Assembly: GCA_037953745.1 (NCBI GenBank)
Contig: JBAKBP010001611.1
Span: 62,001 to 126,000, forward strand
DNA from: Lithodes maja
Taxonomy: Eukaryota > Arthropoda > Malacostraca > Decapoda > Lithodidae
Direction: 5' to 3'
Length of the DNA: 64,000 nt
Shown here: positions 21,448 to 31,420 of the stretch, piece after piece
Layout of the letters: the number at the start of each line of letters is the position of its first letter
Numbering within the stretch: position 1 is the first letter of the stretch
The notes under the pieces: model-generated
What the model saw: the letters and a program-made list of their open reading frames with translations, nothing else
The model's database searches: none
What the model was told of the DNA's origin: nothing
Program-made: the position numbers and the translations under genes

Positions 21448-24103
21448 GACAATGAACGGAGGAAGGAAAATCACAGATAAAACAAAAAGGTCCATGTGCC
21501 TAAAGGCATCCTCCATTCATAAAATGTTTGTAACAACTGGATTTAAACATTTTAAATTGTAAGTTTGTGGAAAGCAATTCGAGGGAAGTGAATTCCAAAG
21601 AGTAGTAGCTCTGGGGATAAATGAATTCTGATAAACAGAAGTCCTGCATTGTGGAGGAGAAAGTGTAAATTCATGGGCGCTCTCAGCTGCCCTAGTTCTA
21701 CAGGGAAAGATGTGGAGAGGCGGCACAATTGAAGCAAGCTCCTCGGAACAATTGCTGTGAAAATATTTGTAGAATAATGCAAGGGATGCAACGTTTCTTC
21801 GTATGGATAATGTAGGAAGGTCCTGTGTGATTGCAGGGTTATTGATTAATCTAATAGCTTTATTTTGAATTTTGTCCAACTGCCTCGATGCAACCACTCC
21901 ACTTCCACCCCACAGAGGTGAACAGTAATCCATCTGAGAACGCACATGACTTTTATATATCAAGGCCAACTGCTCGTCAGTGAAGAATTCTCGAACTCTG
22001 TACAGGAGTCCCAGTTTCTTAGAGGCATTCTTAGCAATGCTTCTAACATAATGTGTCCAGCTCAAGTTAGTAGTTAATGTTACACCGAGAATGTCAATAC
22101 TAGGGGAAGTGGGAATATTTACATCATTAAAAAATATATGGGAGTCAGTGAGATTCTGTCGGTTAGAAAATTGAATGTACTTGGTTTTCTGTGCATTAAA
22201 GGAAACTAGATTCTTTTGTCCCCATCCATCAATTCTAGAAAGGTCCTGGTTCAGAGAAATTGCAGTGTTTATTTTGGAATTTATAAGATCGGGTTGGGTG
22301 AAAGAATTGGTAAATGTGAAGGAACTGTGGAGTGTTGAGTCATCTGCGTAGGAATGTATTGGATTATGAGTGGTAGATATGAGGTCATTGATATGAATGA
22401 GGAACATAATTGGGGCCAAAACTGATCCCTGGGGAACACCAGCATTTATTGAGTGAAATTGAGAATAAAGGCCATCTACCATTACACATATTTTTCTGTT
22501 ATGAAGATAAGAAGAAATTAGTGGAACTAATGATGCAAGGCCGTTGTGTGACATCTTCGACAATAAGGATTGATGCCAGACTCTATCAAATGCCTTTGAT
22601 ATATCCAGTGCTATTGTATGTGTTTCACCATGTTGGTCTGTAGCTTGGTTGATTTGATGCGTAAGAAGGCAAAGCATGTCTGCAGTTGATCGACATCGTC
22701 TAAAACCATATTGCCTATCACTGATTAATTTATTATTCTCAAGATGCTTAATTATGTGATTATTTAATATAATTTCAAAGACTTTACCAAGAGTGGAAGT
22801 TATAGCTATTGGTCTGTAGTTTGATGGATCTGAAGCGGCACCTTTTTTAGGAACTGGATGGATGTTTGCTTCTTTCCAGGGTACTGGGAAGCATGAGGTA
22901 TGAGTACACAGACGGACAAATTTTGCCAATACAGGAGCGAGCACCAAGGAGCAATTCTTAAGTACTATTGGAGGAATTTCATCTGGACCAGGAGCCTTAT
23001 CTACCGAGAGATTCTGCAAAATAGTTTTAACATGTCTGGTGTGGATCTTAAGTGAGGGAATTTCAGGCGAATTAAAATTAAGTACAGGGACATCTTGATT
23101 TATTTCATCTAAGGTTGAGTTGGTGGAGAAAATATCCGCAAGAAGGTTAGCTTTACCTCGTGGGTCACTTACAAGATTGCCAGTCGGAGATTTTTAATGG
23201 TGGAATGGATGAAGCAGTAGTGAAGTTGGATTTAAATGAGTTAAGAGTAGACCAAAATATTTTGTTATCATTTGGATTATTTAGAAGTTTATTTGCCTGC
23301 TTGTGGAGAAAGTTAGATTTAGTTAGGTTTAATACAGTTTTGGCATGATTTCTGATGTTTCTAAAGTAATTAAAGGCTTCATGTGTTTTTGATCTTGTGT
23401 ATGCATTGTAGGCTATTGCTTTTTGTTCAGTTACTCTAGCACAATTATGGTCAAACCATTTAGGTGAATTAGATCTTTTACTGTACTTTTGATGAGGAAT
23501 AAAAGTTTCCATTCCAATTTTTACAAAATCTTGTATGTGGCTCAAGGTGGAGTGTGCATCATTAGAAAAGAAAGAGGTCCAGGGAATATCAATAAAGAAA
23601 CCTTGAAGACCCTCCCAGTCTGCCCTATCGTAATGCCATTTAGTCACAAAAACAGGTTCAGAGTGGGAAGGTGTGGTAGGTGATAGACAGGTGGCCTGTA
23701 TCAGACAGTGATCAGAAGATCCAAGCGGGGACCTCACTGTAACATCATAATTGTCTGAATTGGTTGTTAAAAATAAGTCCAGTAGGTGGGAATTATGATT
23801 AGGATTATCTGGTACACGGGTGGGTTGGTTGACTAGTTGAGTGAGATTAAATGAGTCTGCAAATAGCTCACATTCAAGACCAGCATCATCAGTCCTGGCT
23901 GAATGAGTGAGCCATTCAACATTATGGACATTAAAATCACCCAACACAGTGATTTCAGAAGAAGCATTTAAGTTGAGGACACTGAGTTGTGAGGACAGAG
24001 AATCAAAAAGACTTTGCTCTGGAGGAGTATTTGGGGAACGGTAGATGCAACATATGTATTTAAATTTACCAGCAGAAATTAATTTGTATATAGAATTAAT
24101 TTC
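21406..24103 (-). mobile_element. LINE A: jockey-like non-LTR retrotransposon, 5'-truncated, nested in LINE B
   Basis: About 2.7 kb on the minus strand. It runs from a truncated endonuclease (about 24103) through reverse transcriptase to a 38-base A tail, seen as poly(T) at 21406-21443. One frameshift separates its two open segments. It interrupts LINE B: LINE B protein sequence stops at its 5' edge and resumes just after its poly(A). No clear target duplication is visible. The 5' truncation and A tail are what target-primed reverse transcription produces. RT motifs and the C-terminal 'WNSLP' module place it with jockey/CR1-type LINEs. The exact clade needs a tree. Confidence 0.88.
21517..23019 (-). 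CDS. LINE A reverse transcriptase (second open segment)
   Basis: A 500-codon open frame encodes RNA-templated DNA polymerase of a non-LTR element. In order: a DKAPGPDEIPPIVLKN segment near the start, KKGAASDPSNYRPIAI (RT motif 1), ALDISKAFDRVWH (motif A, catalytic Asp), NAGVPQGSVLAPIMFLIHIND (motif B region), and SYADDSTLHSS (motif C, catalytic Asp pair). The C-terminal region has CSPLWGG and WNSLPSN modules. All palm catalytic residues appear present. The apparent start is not a real one: the segment continues upstream in this frame to a frameshift at about 23190, beyond which the endonuclease lies. It is likely inactive as a unit but recently so. Confidence 0.88.
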   Translation of the reverse strand: MQNLSVDKAPGPDEIPPIVLKNCSLVLAPVLAKFVRLCTHTSCFPVPWKEANIHPVPKKGAASDPSNYRPIAITSTLGKVFEIILNNHIIKHLENNKLISDRQYGFRRCRSTADMLCLLTHQINQATDQHGETHTIALDISKAFDRVWHQSLLSKMSHNGLASLVPLISSYLHNRKICVMVDGLYSQFHSINAGVPQGSVLAPIMFLIHINDLISTTHNPIHSYADDSTLHSSFTFTNSFTQPDLINSKINTAISLNQDLSRIDGWGQKNLVSFNAQKTKYIQFSNRQNLTDSHIFFNDVNIPTSPSIDILGVTLTTNLSWTHYVRSIAKNASKKLGLLYRVREFFTDEQLALIYKSHVRSQMDYCSPLWGGSGVVASRQLDKIQNKAIRLINNPAITQDLPTLSIRRNVASLALFYKYFHSNCSEELASIVPPLHIFPCRTRAAESAHEFTLSPPQCRTSVYQNSFIPRATTLWNSLPSNCFPQTYNLKCLNPVVTNIL

Positions 24104-24112
24104 ACGTTCCAT
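23165..24112 (-). CDS. LINE A endonuclease, C-terminal part (first open segment)
   Basis: A 315-codon open frame. Residues from about 10 contain an apurinic-endonuclease-like fold in its second half: CCIYRSPN, then LGDFNVHNVEWL (Asp/Asn of the active site), LLDLFLTT, and GSSDHCLI, the terminal SDH motif with the catalytic His. The N-terminal half of the domain, with the early Asn and Glu metal ligands, is missing through 5' truncation. The apparent start methionine and the next two residues seem to belong to the host LINE B protein, so this is an accidental fusion start. The frame ends at a stop at about 23165 caused by a frameshift near 23190, after which RT continues in another frame. Confidence 0.85.
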   Translation of the reverse strand: MEREINSIYKLISAGKFKYICCIYRSPNTPPEQSLFDSLSSQLSVLNLNASSEITVLGDFNVHNVEWLTHSARTDDAGLECELFADSFNLTQLVNQPTRVPDNPNHNSHLLDLFLTTNSDNYDVTVRSPLGSSDHCLIQATCLSPTTPSHSEPVFVTKWHYDRADWEGLQGFFIDIPWTSFFSNDAHSTLSHIQDFVKIGMETFIPHQKYSKRSNSPKWFDHNCARVTEQKAIAYNAYTRSKTHEAFNYFRNIRNHAKTVLNLTKSNFLHKQANKLLNNPNDNKIFWSTLNSFKSNFTTASSIPPLKISDWQSCK

Positions 24113-24485
24113 TCTGTTGACATCCTCTACTTAACAACTCATGTTTCTGAGGCATACGTCATTGCACTTCTAACACATGAGGCATACACCTTTCCCTTCA
24201 GGGGCAGAGGCATTCTTTTCATGGTCAGGATTGGCAGCAGTTCTCCAAACTTCCCCAGCCACATCTAATTCTAGCAACAGTGGCAGCCTCGGCCCCACAA
24301 CCTACAGAGATGGTATCTCCTAGGTAACAAAACTTGTTCACCAGCTCCAATGACTCATTTCCAAAATTCACAGCCACAGGATCATCACTTAACACAAGCT
24401 CGCCTTTGCACACTACGCACTCAAATTTTTCTATTTCTGAGTTATCCTTCGGCAGGGGTCCCTTTATTCTACTGCAGCGCTTATT
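24104..24485 (-). pseudogene. LINE B, upstream half of the preserved C-terminal region
   Basis: The minus-strand frame within 24602-24225 gives RCSRIKGPLPKDNSE, FECVVCKGELVLSDD, then LVNKFCYLGDTISVG and TVARIRCGWGSL, continuing to SAMTYASETWVVK at about 24130. This is the thumb/C-terminal region of a non-LTR element. FCYLGD is typical of such proteins, and a CxxC lies in FECVVCKG. The coding sequence runs into LINE A at about 24104 and resumes at 21405. In-frame stops show that it is dead. Confidence 0.78.
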
Positions 24486-24634
24486 CCCATGGTGCACCCA
24501 GAGCATAATATAGTATGCAGAAGAAAAAGAGGGCATAAATGCTGCATAGTTAATAACATGATAAGGACAAATGGAGTAGCTAAAACGGCAATAGAGAAAC
24601 ATATTAAAATAAATTTATTATCAGATATGAAAGC

Positions 24635-24695
24635 CACAGGCCGTAGCGTGATTGGTAAACAAAGTGGTCGACGGTTCGAGGCTCGGATCAGCCAG
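24635..24695 (+). mobile_element. tRNA-like SINE head
   Basis: 'gtagcgtgattggtaaac' (A-box-like) is followed about 20 bp on by 'cggttcgaggctc' (B-box-like). The boxes are spaced as in tRNA-derived SINEs. No anticodon arm is obvious, so a working tRNA is unlikely. Confidence 0.45.
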
Positions 24696-24789
24696 TGTGC
24701 GTTATTGGCAAACGGCAATGGTGTTGGTGGATGGTGTAGTCTAGGGATCTGGGGCAAGTGTCCACTGAAGTCCCTTCCGTAGCCCTGCT

Positions 24790-24931
24790 CTTGAGCAGAA
24801 AGTGCATGGTGGAAAAACTGCTTCATATGAAAGTGTCCAAAAACAAGCCGGGTAAATAGGACATGAAAAGGTACACATTAAGAAGGAATGAAAAGTAATA
24901 AACCGATTATTTCTCTTACTTCACCGGCCCC

Positions 24932-24962
<31 letters not shown>

Positions 24963-25470
24963 GCAGACACGCAGAGTAAAGGCACTTTGATTTCAGGAAC
25001 CAGCCAGCTATCCACTACCAAGAGTCATCTATTGAGAACGTAAAGCTTGTGTCATTCATGTCAGGTATTTACAGTACTTGGTTGCTGTAATGAACCATTC
25101 AAAGAGTGAACATAGTATTCCAATAATTGTGTCATATACATAACGACTGCAAAAATAGTTCTTGAAGATATATTCAGTATATTTGGTCTGTTCCTAGATG
25201 AGTAAGCATCATTGAACACTGTCTGTTTATATTACATGTTAGTGGAATAATTTGAAGTGTTGATGACTTGTTTTTATTATTGTTACGATGTATGACCAAA
25301 AACCAAATTAATTAAGAGTAATTTTATCAATACTCTCAGTCTTGCTTAAGTGTCTTGGACATTTATTGCCGCTGCACTTCACTCTCCATGTGCTAATTGT
25401 GCTACCACGAGGTGATACAAAATGGTATCACTGTTTTATTCCACAATAATCGCCTATGCATACAATGTAT
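24790..25470. other. Unique-looking stretch with a compound microsatellite
   Basis: Poly(C) followed by (CA)n at about 24929-24963. The rest is AT-rich without recognised coding content. Confidence 0.6.
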
Positions 25471-25474
25471 TGTA

Positions 25475-25684
25475 CACTCTGTCAAAAAAGTATCTGCACC
25501 CCTACGCTGATCACCTGGTGTGTACAGCTTGATAGATTTGGCACCTCTGCCTGCAACTATATCTATGTGTCAGAGACGGTCGTCTCTGACACATGGATAT
25601 AGTTGCAGGCAGAGGTGCCAACCCTACCGAGCTGTACACACCAGATGATCAGCATAGGGGTGCAGATACTTCTTTGACCGAGTG
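25475..25684. mobile_element. Palindromic Tc1/mariner-type MITE flanked by TA
   Basis: The whole 210-bp element is an imperfect palindrome. It begins 'cactctgtcaaaaaagtatc' and ends with the near reverse complement 'gatacttctttgaccgagtg'. The arms pair almost to the centre, with 'gtgtcagagacg' meeting 'cgtctctgacac' at about 25572. A TA dinucleotide sits at each edge (25473-25474 and 25685-25686), the target duplication of Tc1/mariner transposons. It carries no coding sequence and would depend on a transposase elsewhere. Confidence 0.88.
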
Positions 25685-26115
25685 TACATCCAAAGATAGA
25701 GCAATGGCCACACTATTATAAAACCACAGAGAAAATCCCATAAGATCAAATTATCGCATTGAAAATCGATATTTGAAAAATATTTAATCGCCATAATTTC
25801 GTTATCAGCTGATTAATATTATTATTATATGTGAAATTAGAAGCATCTTCCACGTTCGATCCAAATATGTCATCAGAATATATTTTATTATCAATTGTTG
25901 TTTGTATATGAATATAATGAAAATTGGTACTTCGAGTATATATTATATAGCCTATGCGTAACCAAAATAGTAATTCAAAATAGATTTTCAGCAACAAGCA
26001 TTGAACAAAACGCAATATGCCTGTTTAGTGTTCATTAAATGAGCACACACATAATACAGATGATCACTATGTATGTGGATATCGTCAATTGTGCTATTTC
26101 TATATCTCTGCTTAA

Positions 26116-26552
26116 CCCGTACAGCCCCAGCGACGCGCCTGACGCGTCGGCGATGTATGTAACGCACAGCCCCAGAGACGCGCCTGGCGCGTCACCCTAA
26201 TTGCGCCGACCGTAACCTCAGGTGTAGCCACTCAAGAGGGCTCAGATTTGTATGGGAACTGTGTACGTATCCCACGCAACCGTGCCGATGGTTGAAAACT
26301 CTCAAAGTCCACGTGCGTGCGCGTGAGCACGCAATAACCTGGTTTTTTGGGGTAATTGCCTTCAATTTTTTACTCTTGTAAAATACGTTTTCGGGGGCTC
26401 TGTAGGACCATTCTTTAAGCTTTTTGAGCGGTTTTTCGTGGTTTTTCCTTCATTCCTAACCCATTCGCTATTGTTTCTGGATTAAACCATTTTTTGAAAA
26501 CCGGCCGGGTTCTGGTGAACAAACATTACAAAACTAGCCGGGGCTGGACGGG
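26116..26552. mobile_element. piggyBac-type non-autonomous element flanked by TTAA
   Basis: It is bounded by TTAA at 26112-26115 and 26553-26556. The terminal inverted repeats are about 19 bp: 'cccgtacagccccagc' at the left against the reverse complement of 'gccggggctggacggg' at the right. TTAA targets with CCC...GGG ends are the signature of piggyBac transposons. A 26-bp block around 'gacgcgcctgacgcgtc' is repeated once just inside the left end (about 26122 and 26168). No transposase frame is present. Confidence 0.82.
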
Positions 26553-26805
26553 TTAATAGCTTACACACTACTATCACGTACAGATGAGTAGTAGTAGCTA
26601 GCTTATCCAGGTCCAACTATTAATAATACTATCCCCGCTAGGGCCATAAACGACCAACTAAAGGTAATAATAATGTAGTTATGACCATAACTTTGATTTC
26701 TGGGCCCATGAGGCTTAGGCAATACAACAGCCGTTATACTCCGGGCTGTCCAGCATTGTCCTACATTACCCTATAAACCTGCCTTCATTGGTCACGCACA
26801 GAAGC

Positions 26806-26872
26806 TCACAGATTCTGAGGGCTGCTACAATACTGACAAACACAGACTCTGAGTCTGTTTTTGTCAGAGGTC
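26806..26872. repeat. 34-bp minisatellite, left remnant
   Basis: Units resembling 'acagactctgagggctgcta' lie before the MITE at 26873 and match the main array that resumes at about 27086. Confidence 0.75.
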
Positions 26873-27085
26873 TATAGTCTATTCGTTGTAAGTAGGCGAG
26901 AAATCATGACCTCTAACCTCTGTAACTCAGAAACGACTAAAGTAGTCGAGCTAATATTTCAAAAATTTGGGAAGAGTCAGTCAAGGAGTAGATGTGAAAA
27001 TTTACAACCAATTTGCTCTTGCCCTTTTTGAGTTACAGAGGATAGAGGTCATGAGTTCTCGCCTACTTACAGCGAATATACTATA
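26873..27085. mobile_element. Foldback MITE inserted in the 34-bp minisatellite
   Basis: About 60-bp imperfect inverted arms: the left starts 'tatagtctattcg' then 'tgtaagtaggcgagaa', and the right ends with the complement, 'ttctcgcctacttaca' then 'cgaatatactata'. They share a 'catgacctct' block. Minisatellite units lie on both sides, so the element jumped into the array. The ends are TA-rich, compatible with a TA target. No coding sequence. Confidence 0.82.
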
Positions 27086-27482
27086 AACCACTGACAGAAC
27101 ACAGACTCTGAGGCCTGCTAGACCAATTTACAAACACAGACTCTGAGGGCTGCTAGACCACTGACAAACACAGACTCTGAGGGCTGCTACACCACCGACA
27201 AATGCGAACTCTGAGGGCTGCTAGACCACTGACAAACACAGACTCTGAGGGCTGCTACACCACTGACAAACACAGACTCTTAGGCCTGCTGCACCACTGA
27301 CAAACAGACTCTGAGGGCTGCTACACCACTGACAAACACAGATTCTGAGGGCTGCTACACCACTGTCTAACACAGACTATGAGGGCGACTACACCACTGA
27401 CAAACACAGACGCTGAGGGCTGCTACACCACTGACAAACACAGACTCTGAGGGCTGCTACACCACTGACAAACACCGACTGT
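27086..27482. repeat. 34-bp minisatellite array
   Basis: About 11-12 tandem copies of a 34-bp unit (caccactgacaaacacagac then tctgagggctgcta) with scattered substitutions. Some units are shortened by 2 bp. Confidence 0.93.
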
Positions 27483-28960
27483 GATAAAAATTGTTGGGTA
27501 AGACTTATTTGATCTATAGCCATATAAACTATCTTTGATTCGCTTGTTTGATTTCAGATAATCTTATCTCAGAAATGTTTTCATGAGAGAGAGAGAGAGA
27601 GCCGACCATTTCACTAATGTTGGTCATGAAGGCTTCTTACTCACTCTTAACAGTTCCCACCATCACAATCCGCTTTCACTCTCTCTCTCTCTCTCTCTGG
27701 ATTGTGATTTGTTTGGCTTTTTCAAATATACCCTTTTATATGAATACTTGACTTATTCAGGTATGCTTCAGTTAAATAATAATATACATTAGTTCGTGTA
27801 TTTTGATTACGAATAGGTTAATTATATAATACTAGTACCAATTATTTATATATGAAGATTTGTTTGTGTGTAGGAACTAATGGAATCAATTACTAGTGCA
27901 TTTGTTTGCCATAACTTACATAGTTACTAAATTGTTTAATTATTTACAAGATTTAAGCTAGCATATATTATATAATTGATAACAATGGGAAATTTCATTA
28001 TATAACAAAATATGGAATGTAAAATATTATATCTTAATAGGAACAACTTATATCCTGATGATGAAGATGGCCTTTCTTATTGTTAATACATATACCATAC
28101 TCTGACATTCAAACCACTCAGCCATACCCGACCACATTACTAACACTACTTCCATGTTTGTATATCGCCTCGTTGCTTGCATTTGTAAGTGTGTGTGTGT
28201 GTGTTTGTGTGTGCTTAGAATTATATTGTGTTTGTTATATTTTGTTATGCTGTGTTATGTTGCATTGCTTTGTATAGTGTATTTTAGTGTAGTAACGATC
28301 TGTGCTGCGTTGTGTTGTTTTCTTTCTGTTGTGCAATGATGTGTACGAGGGTGATATTGACTGTGTGTTCTTTTATTTGCATACTCCTTCCCTGCTTCAA
28401 TTACAGGGATGATGAAGATATCAGGTTATTTATCATCTGCTTATTATTGGTAACGGTGGAAGGTCGTGACTGATGAGGTGGAAAGAAAAAGAGTGTGAGA
28501 GGACATTTTCATTGTGATTTGAGTTAAATTTGATTAATTACAGTATAATTATGTTATCCGGTAGAAATATTTCTCTGAGAGTGAATGTGAAGAAGAAGAA
28601 ATTTAGTCACTAATTCATTAGTTGTATGATAAGAAACTCATAACTGTATTTTGTATAGTTAGTTTGTATGATCTCAGTAATGTAATGGCGAAATAGCATA
28701 ACAAGTATGACTCAATAACTTTATCTTCATCAAACTATTATTATTCAGCAAACTATTAGTCCAATGTTCCGCCAAAATAAAGCGCATTTACTCCTGCTCT
28801 AAAAATACGCAGTAATTCACCAAGAATAGTTGAACAGGCCAAGATAATTTTTTGCTAATAGTTTTGCCTGACCAGTTCGTGCGGATATTTCTATTTTCAG
28901 CAGTCTGTGAAGAACTGCAGCTCATTATAGCAATACAAATTAATGCTGCTAATATAGCTA
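27483..28960. other. AT-rich stretch with short GA, CT and GT runs
   Basis: Short GA (about 27584), CT (about 27680) and GT (about 28192) runs. No recognisable gene. Confidence 0.5.
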
Positions 28961-28963
28961 TAG

Positions 28964-28981
28964 CCTATTACTACTACTACG

Positions 28982-29022
<41 letters not shown>

Positions 29023-29037
29023 AGTACTACTACTATT
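28964..29037. repeat. (CTA)n trinucleotide microsatellite
   Basis: About 20 CTA/TAC repeats with a few interruptions. Confidence 0.95.
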
Positions 29038-29505
29038 AATAACAAAGAATATATTGCAGTAAGAAACGCTTGAATAAACCAGAGGTGAGGATTTAAAGGC
29101 AAGCAAAGGAGTGTCAAGTAGATTTGGGGGCAGTACTACGGGACACAAGAATACAAACCCAACAACCAATCAGCGACCAGCAATTGCCCCAAGGACAGCA
29201 GTAAGAGGAGATAAGTTGCCTCAAACTCTCTCACCGCCTACGTGTGCCTTGATTGTTCAACTTTTAATCATTTATCCTACCAAGCTCCCAACTTCACATA
29301 TCCCGGCAATAATGATTTTGTTGCCTACCCACAAGATCCCTGTAACCATAAACATCATGAACATGGGGATAGACACTTGCCGGGATATTATTTTGTCGGG
29401 GGGAAAGTCGAGATAAGTAAAGCAAAAGATGAAAGAGACCGTGTGGAGGAAGGACACGCCGCCTGACTGCCTCACCCAATCAGGACGCTCACTGACGTGA
29501 CAAAC

Positions 29506-29560
29506 AAGTATATAACAGCCAAAGAGGGGTGAGGAGTCTTCTACTGTACTTTTCACTTCT
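29506..29560 (+). promoter_or_regulatory. Possible TATA-box promoter
   Basis: A TATATAA motif at about 29510 sits in a GC-balanced stretch. It is followed some 25-35 bp on by a pyrimidine-rich 'cttctactg' that could serve as an initiator. Several overlapping open frames lie on both strands at 29100-29900, but none has a recognisable domain. This is a sequence-motif call only. It could equally be part of an unrecognised LTR. Confidence 0.25.
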
Positions 29561-30333
29561 CAGCTTGTTCTTCCTCTGTCCAATTTCTCTTCTTTCCTAT
29601 TTTACTCCAGCCATCTGGTCTGGGGAGTCTCAGAACGACAGACGACAGCTACCGGGTCACATCCTTGCCAAATGCATCAGCAGCCTTGCTCGCCTGTTCG
29701 CATCCCTTTACAAGGAATAGACGGCAAGCTGACAATAAATCAACTAGCAGACCTCACGTACAAGACTAGCAGAGTCATTATTTTCCAAGATTCACCTGCA
29801 GTATCAAATGACCTGTATGCACATTGCCCGCCCGCACCAAGTATCACAGAAGCTACATTGGGTGACCGGTTGTGCAACAGAAGAAAGAGAACTGAGCGGA
29901 TACTGGTGGCCTGACGTCACCATTTAATGTTCAACCCCTCGAATAATTCCCTTCAATTTTATTATTACTCAAGTCCCACTCAAATGTTAAGGTTTCCCTG
30001 TTCTTGCCATTAATTTCGGTAACTCCATTACGTTTTGTTCTAGGATTATTTTGTGTGTTATTAGTCTTCTCTTGATTTTGTTCCACATATCCCCCGCGAT
30101 TTCACTATAGTTTACACATGCAATAGTAAGATTATGAATACTAGAGGACCTCCATATTTATGAAGACAAACCTTCCCTAAATATTTGTAAGTTCCCAGTT
30201 CCTTTACACGTTTTGCAATTAATGTTAAACCCTTTAGATATTTGTCTTCAATTTTAGTTTACTTTTAATTAGACGAGCTTATTGTTCTAAAAATAATTTG
30301 TGATATTGGTTATATCTCTTGATCTTATATCCA

Positions 30334-30372
30334 CTGAAGATGAGATAAGTACATACAGTATGTCGAAACATT
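30334..30372 (+). other. Penelope-like or hammerhead-like tail motif
   Basis: 'ctgaagatgag', a short palindromic stretch (acatacagtatgt), then 'cgaaac': the arrangement seen at the ends of some Penelope-like elements. It lies about 65 bp before a long (TA)n tract. The core departs from a canonical hammerhead, so confidence is low. Confidence 0.3.
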
Positions 30373-30434
30373 TAGTTAATCACAATTTTATTTGTTGCAA
30401 CTCTGGTCATTCTTTTCCTCTGTTTATATATACC

Positions 30435-30435
<1 letters not shown>

Positions 30436-30514
<79 letters not shown>
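30436..30514. repeat. (TA)n microsatellite
   Basis: One of the longest TA runs in the window, just under 80 bp. Confidence 0.95.
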
Positions 30515-30515
<1 letters not shown>

Positions 30516-31003
30516 CATACATTTAAATAAATGATCACATATAATGCCATAATAATAATTCAAGTATACAATTTCTCGTAAATATTAGTTATTTCATTTG
30601 TTCTAGCTTTACCTCCCCCCACCCCCACCCCTCATTCCCTCCTCCGTCAGTCAGGTCATCAGAGTTTATAGTCTCTCTCAACGACTCAGTTCACCTCTCA
30701 TCTCCCGACCCAATAAATCTCTCAACCTGCACCAACATCACATTGCTTTTTTATTCGTTTTCCACTCTAAGGATTTTTATTATAGCACAGAAAACCCAAC
30801 CTGTTGTCTAACTTTTATAATTTATAATAAACATTTACTTGTTTTCCATAATTTCAATTTTACCGTATGAAACTTCTCTCCATTTAGCTTTTCTTTGTTA
30901 GCTTTTCGCCTTTATAACAGCACAGTACTAGGTATAATTTGCCCGTAATTGTTCGATGTTGTCTAGTAATTTCCAAACCACAAATACATTATATTAAATA
31001 TAA

Positions 31004-31173
31004 GGGGATGCCAATATCATGATAATTAATTGTTAAAATAATACAACTATTGTTGTAAATTCTAAAGAAAATTATGGTGATTTCTACATTTTGTAATCAC
31101 CATAATTTTCTTTAAAATTTACTACAATATTTGTATTATTTTAATAATTAATTATCATGATATTTGTATCCCC
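31004..31173. mobile_element. Palindromic foldback (MITE-like) element
   Basis: The left arm from 'ggggatgccaatatcatgat' and the right arm ending 'atcatgatatttgtatcccc' are reverse complements over about 80 bp each, meeting near 31088. Substitutions are few. There is no coding sequence. A TA could flank both sides, but with a 1-bp asymmetry at the left. Confidence 0.75.
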
Positions 31174-31239
31174 TACGAGTTCATATTATACTTCATAGTA
31201 TACTTTATTTCAAGTGTCTTCATGTAGGCTTTTCTTTGC

Positions 31240-31345
31240 TTTTAGGCTGATGACGGCTTTTGTTTAAGCCGAAACGCGTTCCAATTAAAGATGTTCATCA
31301 CAACGCTGGCTTTACTCTTCATATTGCGCCTCCGCTTCCCTCGTG
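31240..31345 (+). other. Penelope-like 3' tail with hammerhead-like core
   Basis: CTGATGA (31247-31253), a 5-bp stem (ggctt pairing with aagcc, 31255-31259 and 31266-31270), then GAAAC (31271-31275): the conserved-core layout of hammerhead ribozymes found in Penelope-like retroelements. An unpaired C after CTGATGA and no evident stem III keep this from being canonical. 'aattaaagatgtt' follows, and the tract runs into (TA)n at 31361. A minus-strand relative with 'gccgaaagc' and 'aaagatgtt' is at 39175-39262. Confidence 0.4.
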
Positions 31346-31358
31346 ATGAGAGTATTGT

Positions 31359-31360
<2 letters not shown>

Positions 31361-31420
<60 letters not shown>
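31361..31420. repeat. (TA)n microsatellite
   Basis: Uninterrupted TA run abutting the tail motif. Confidence 0.95.

Noticed and set aside
29529..29720. Secreted small protein with a hydrophobic N-terminus
   Set aside because: The frame begins with GTG and not ATG, and its hydrophobic stretch comes from a pyrimidine-rich tract. There is no supporting context.
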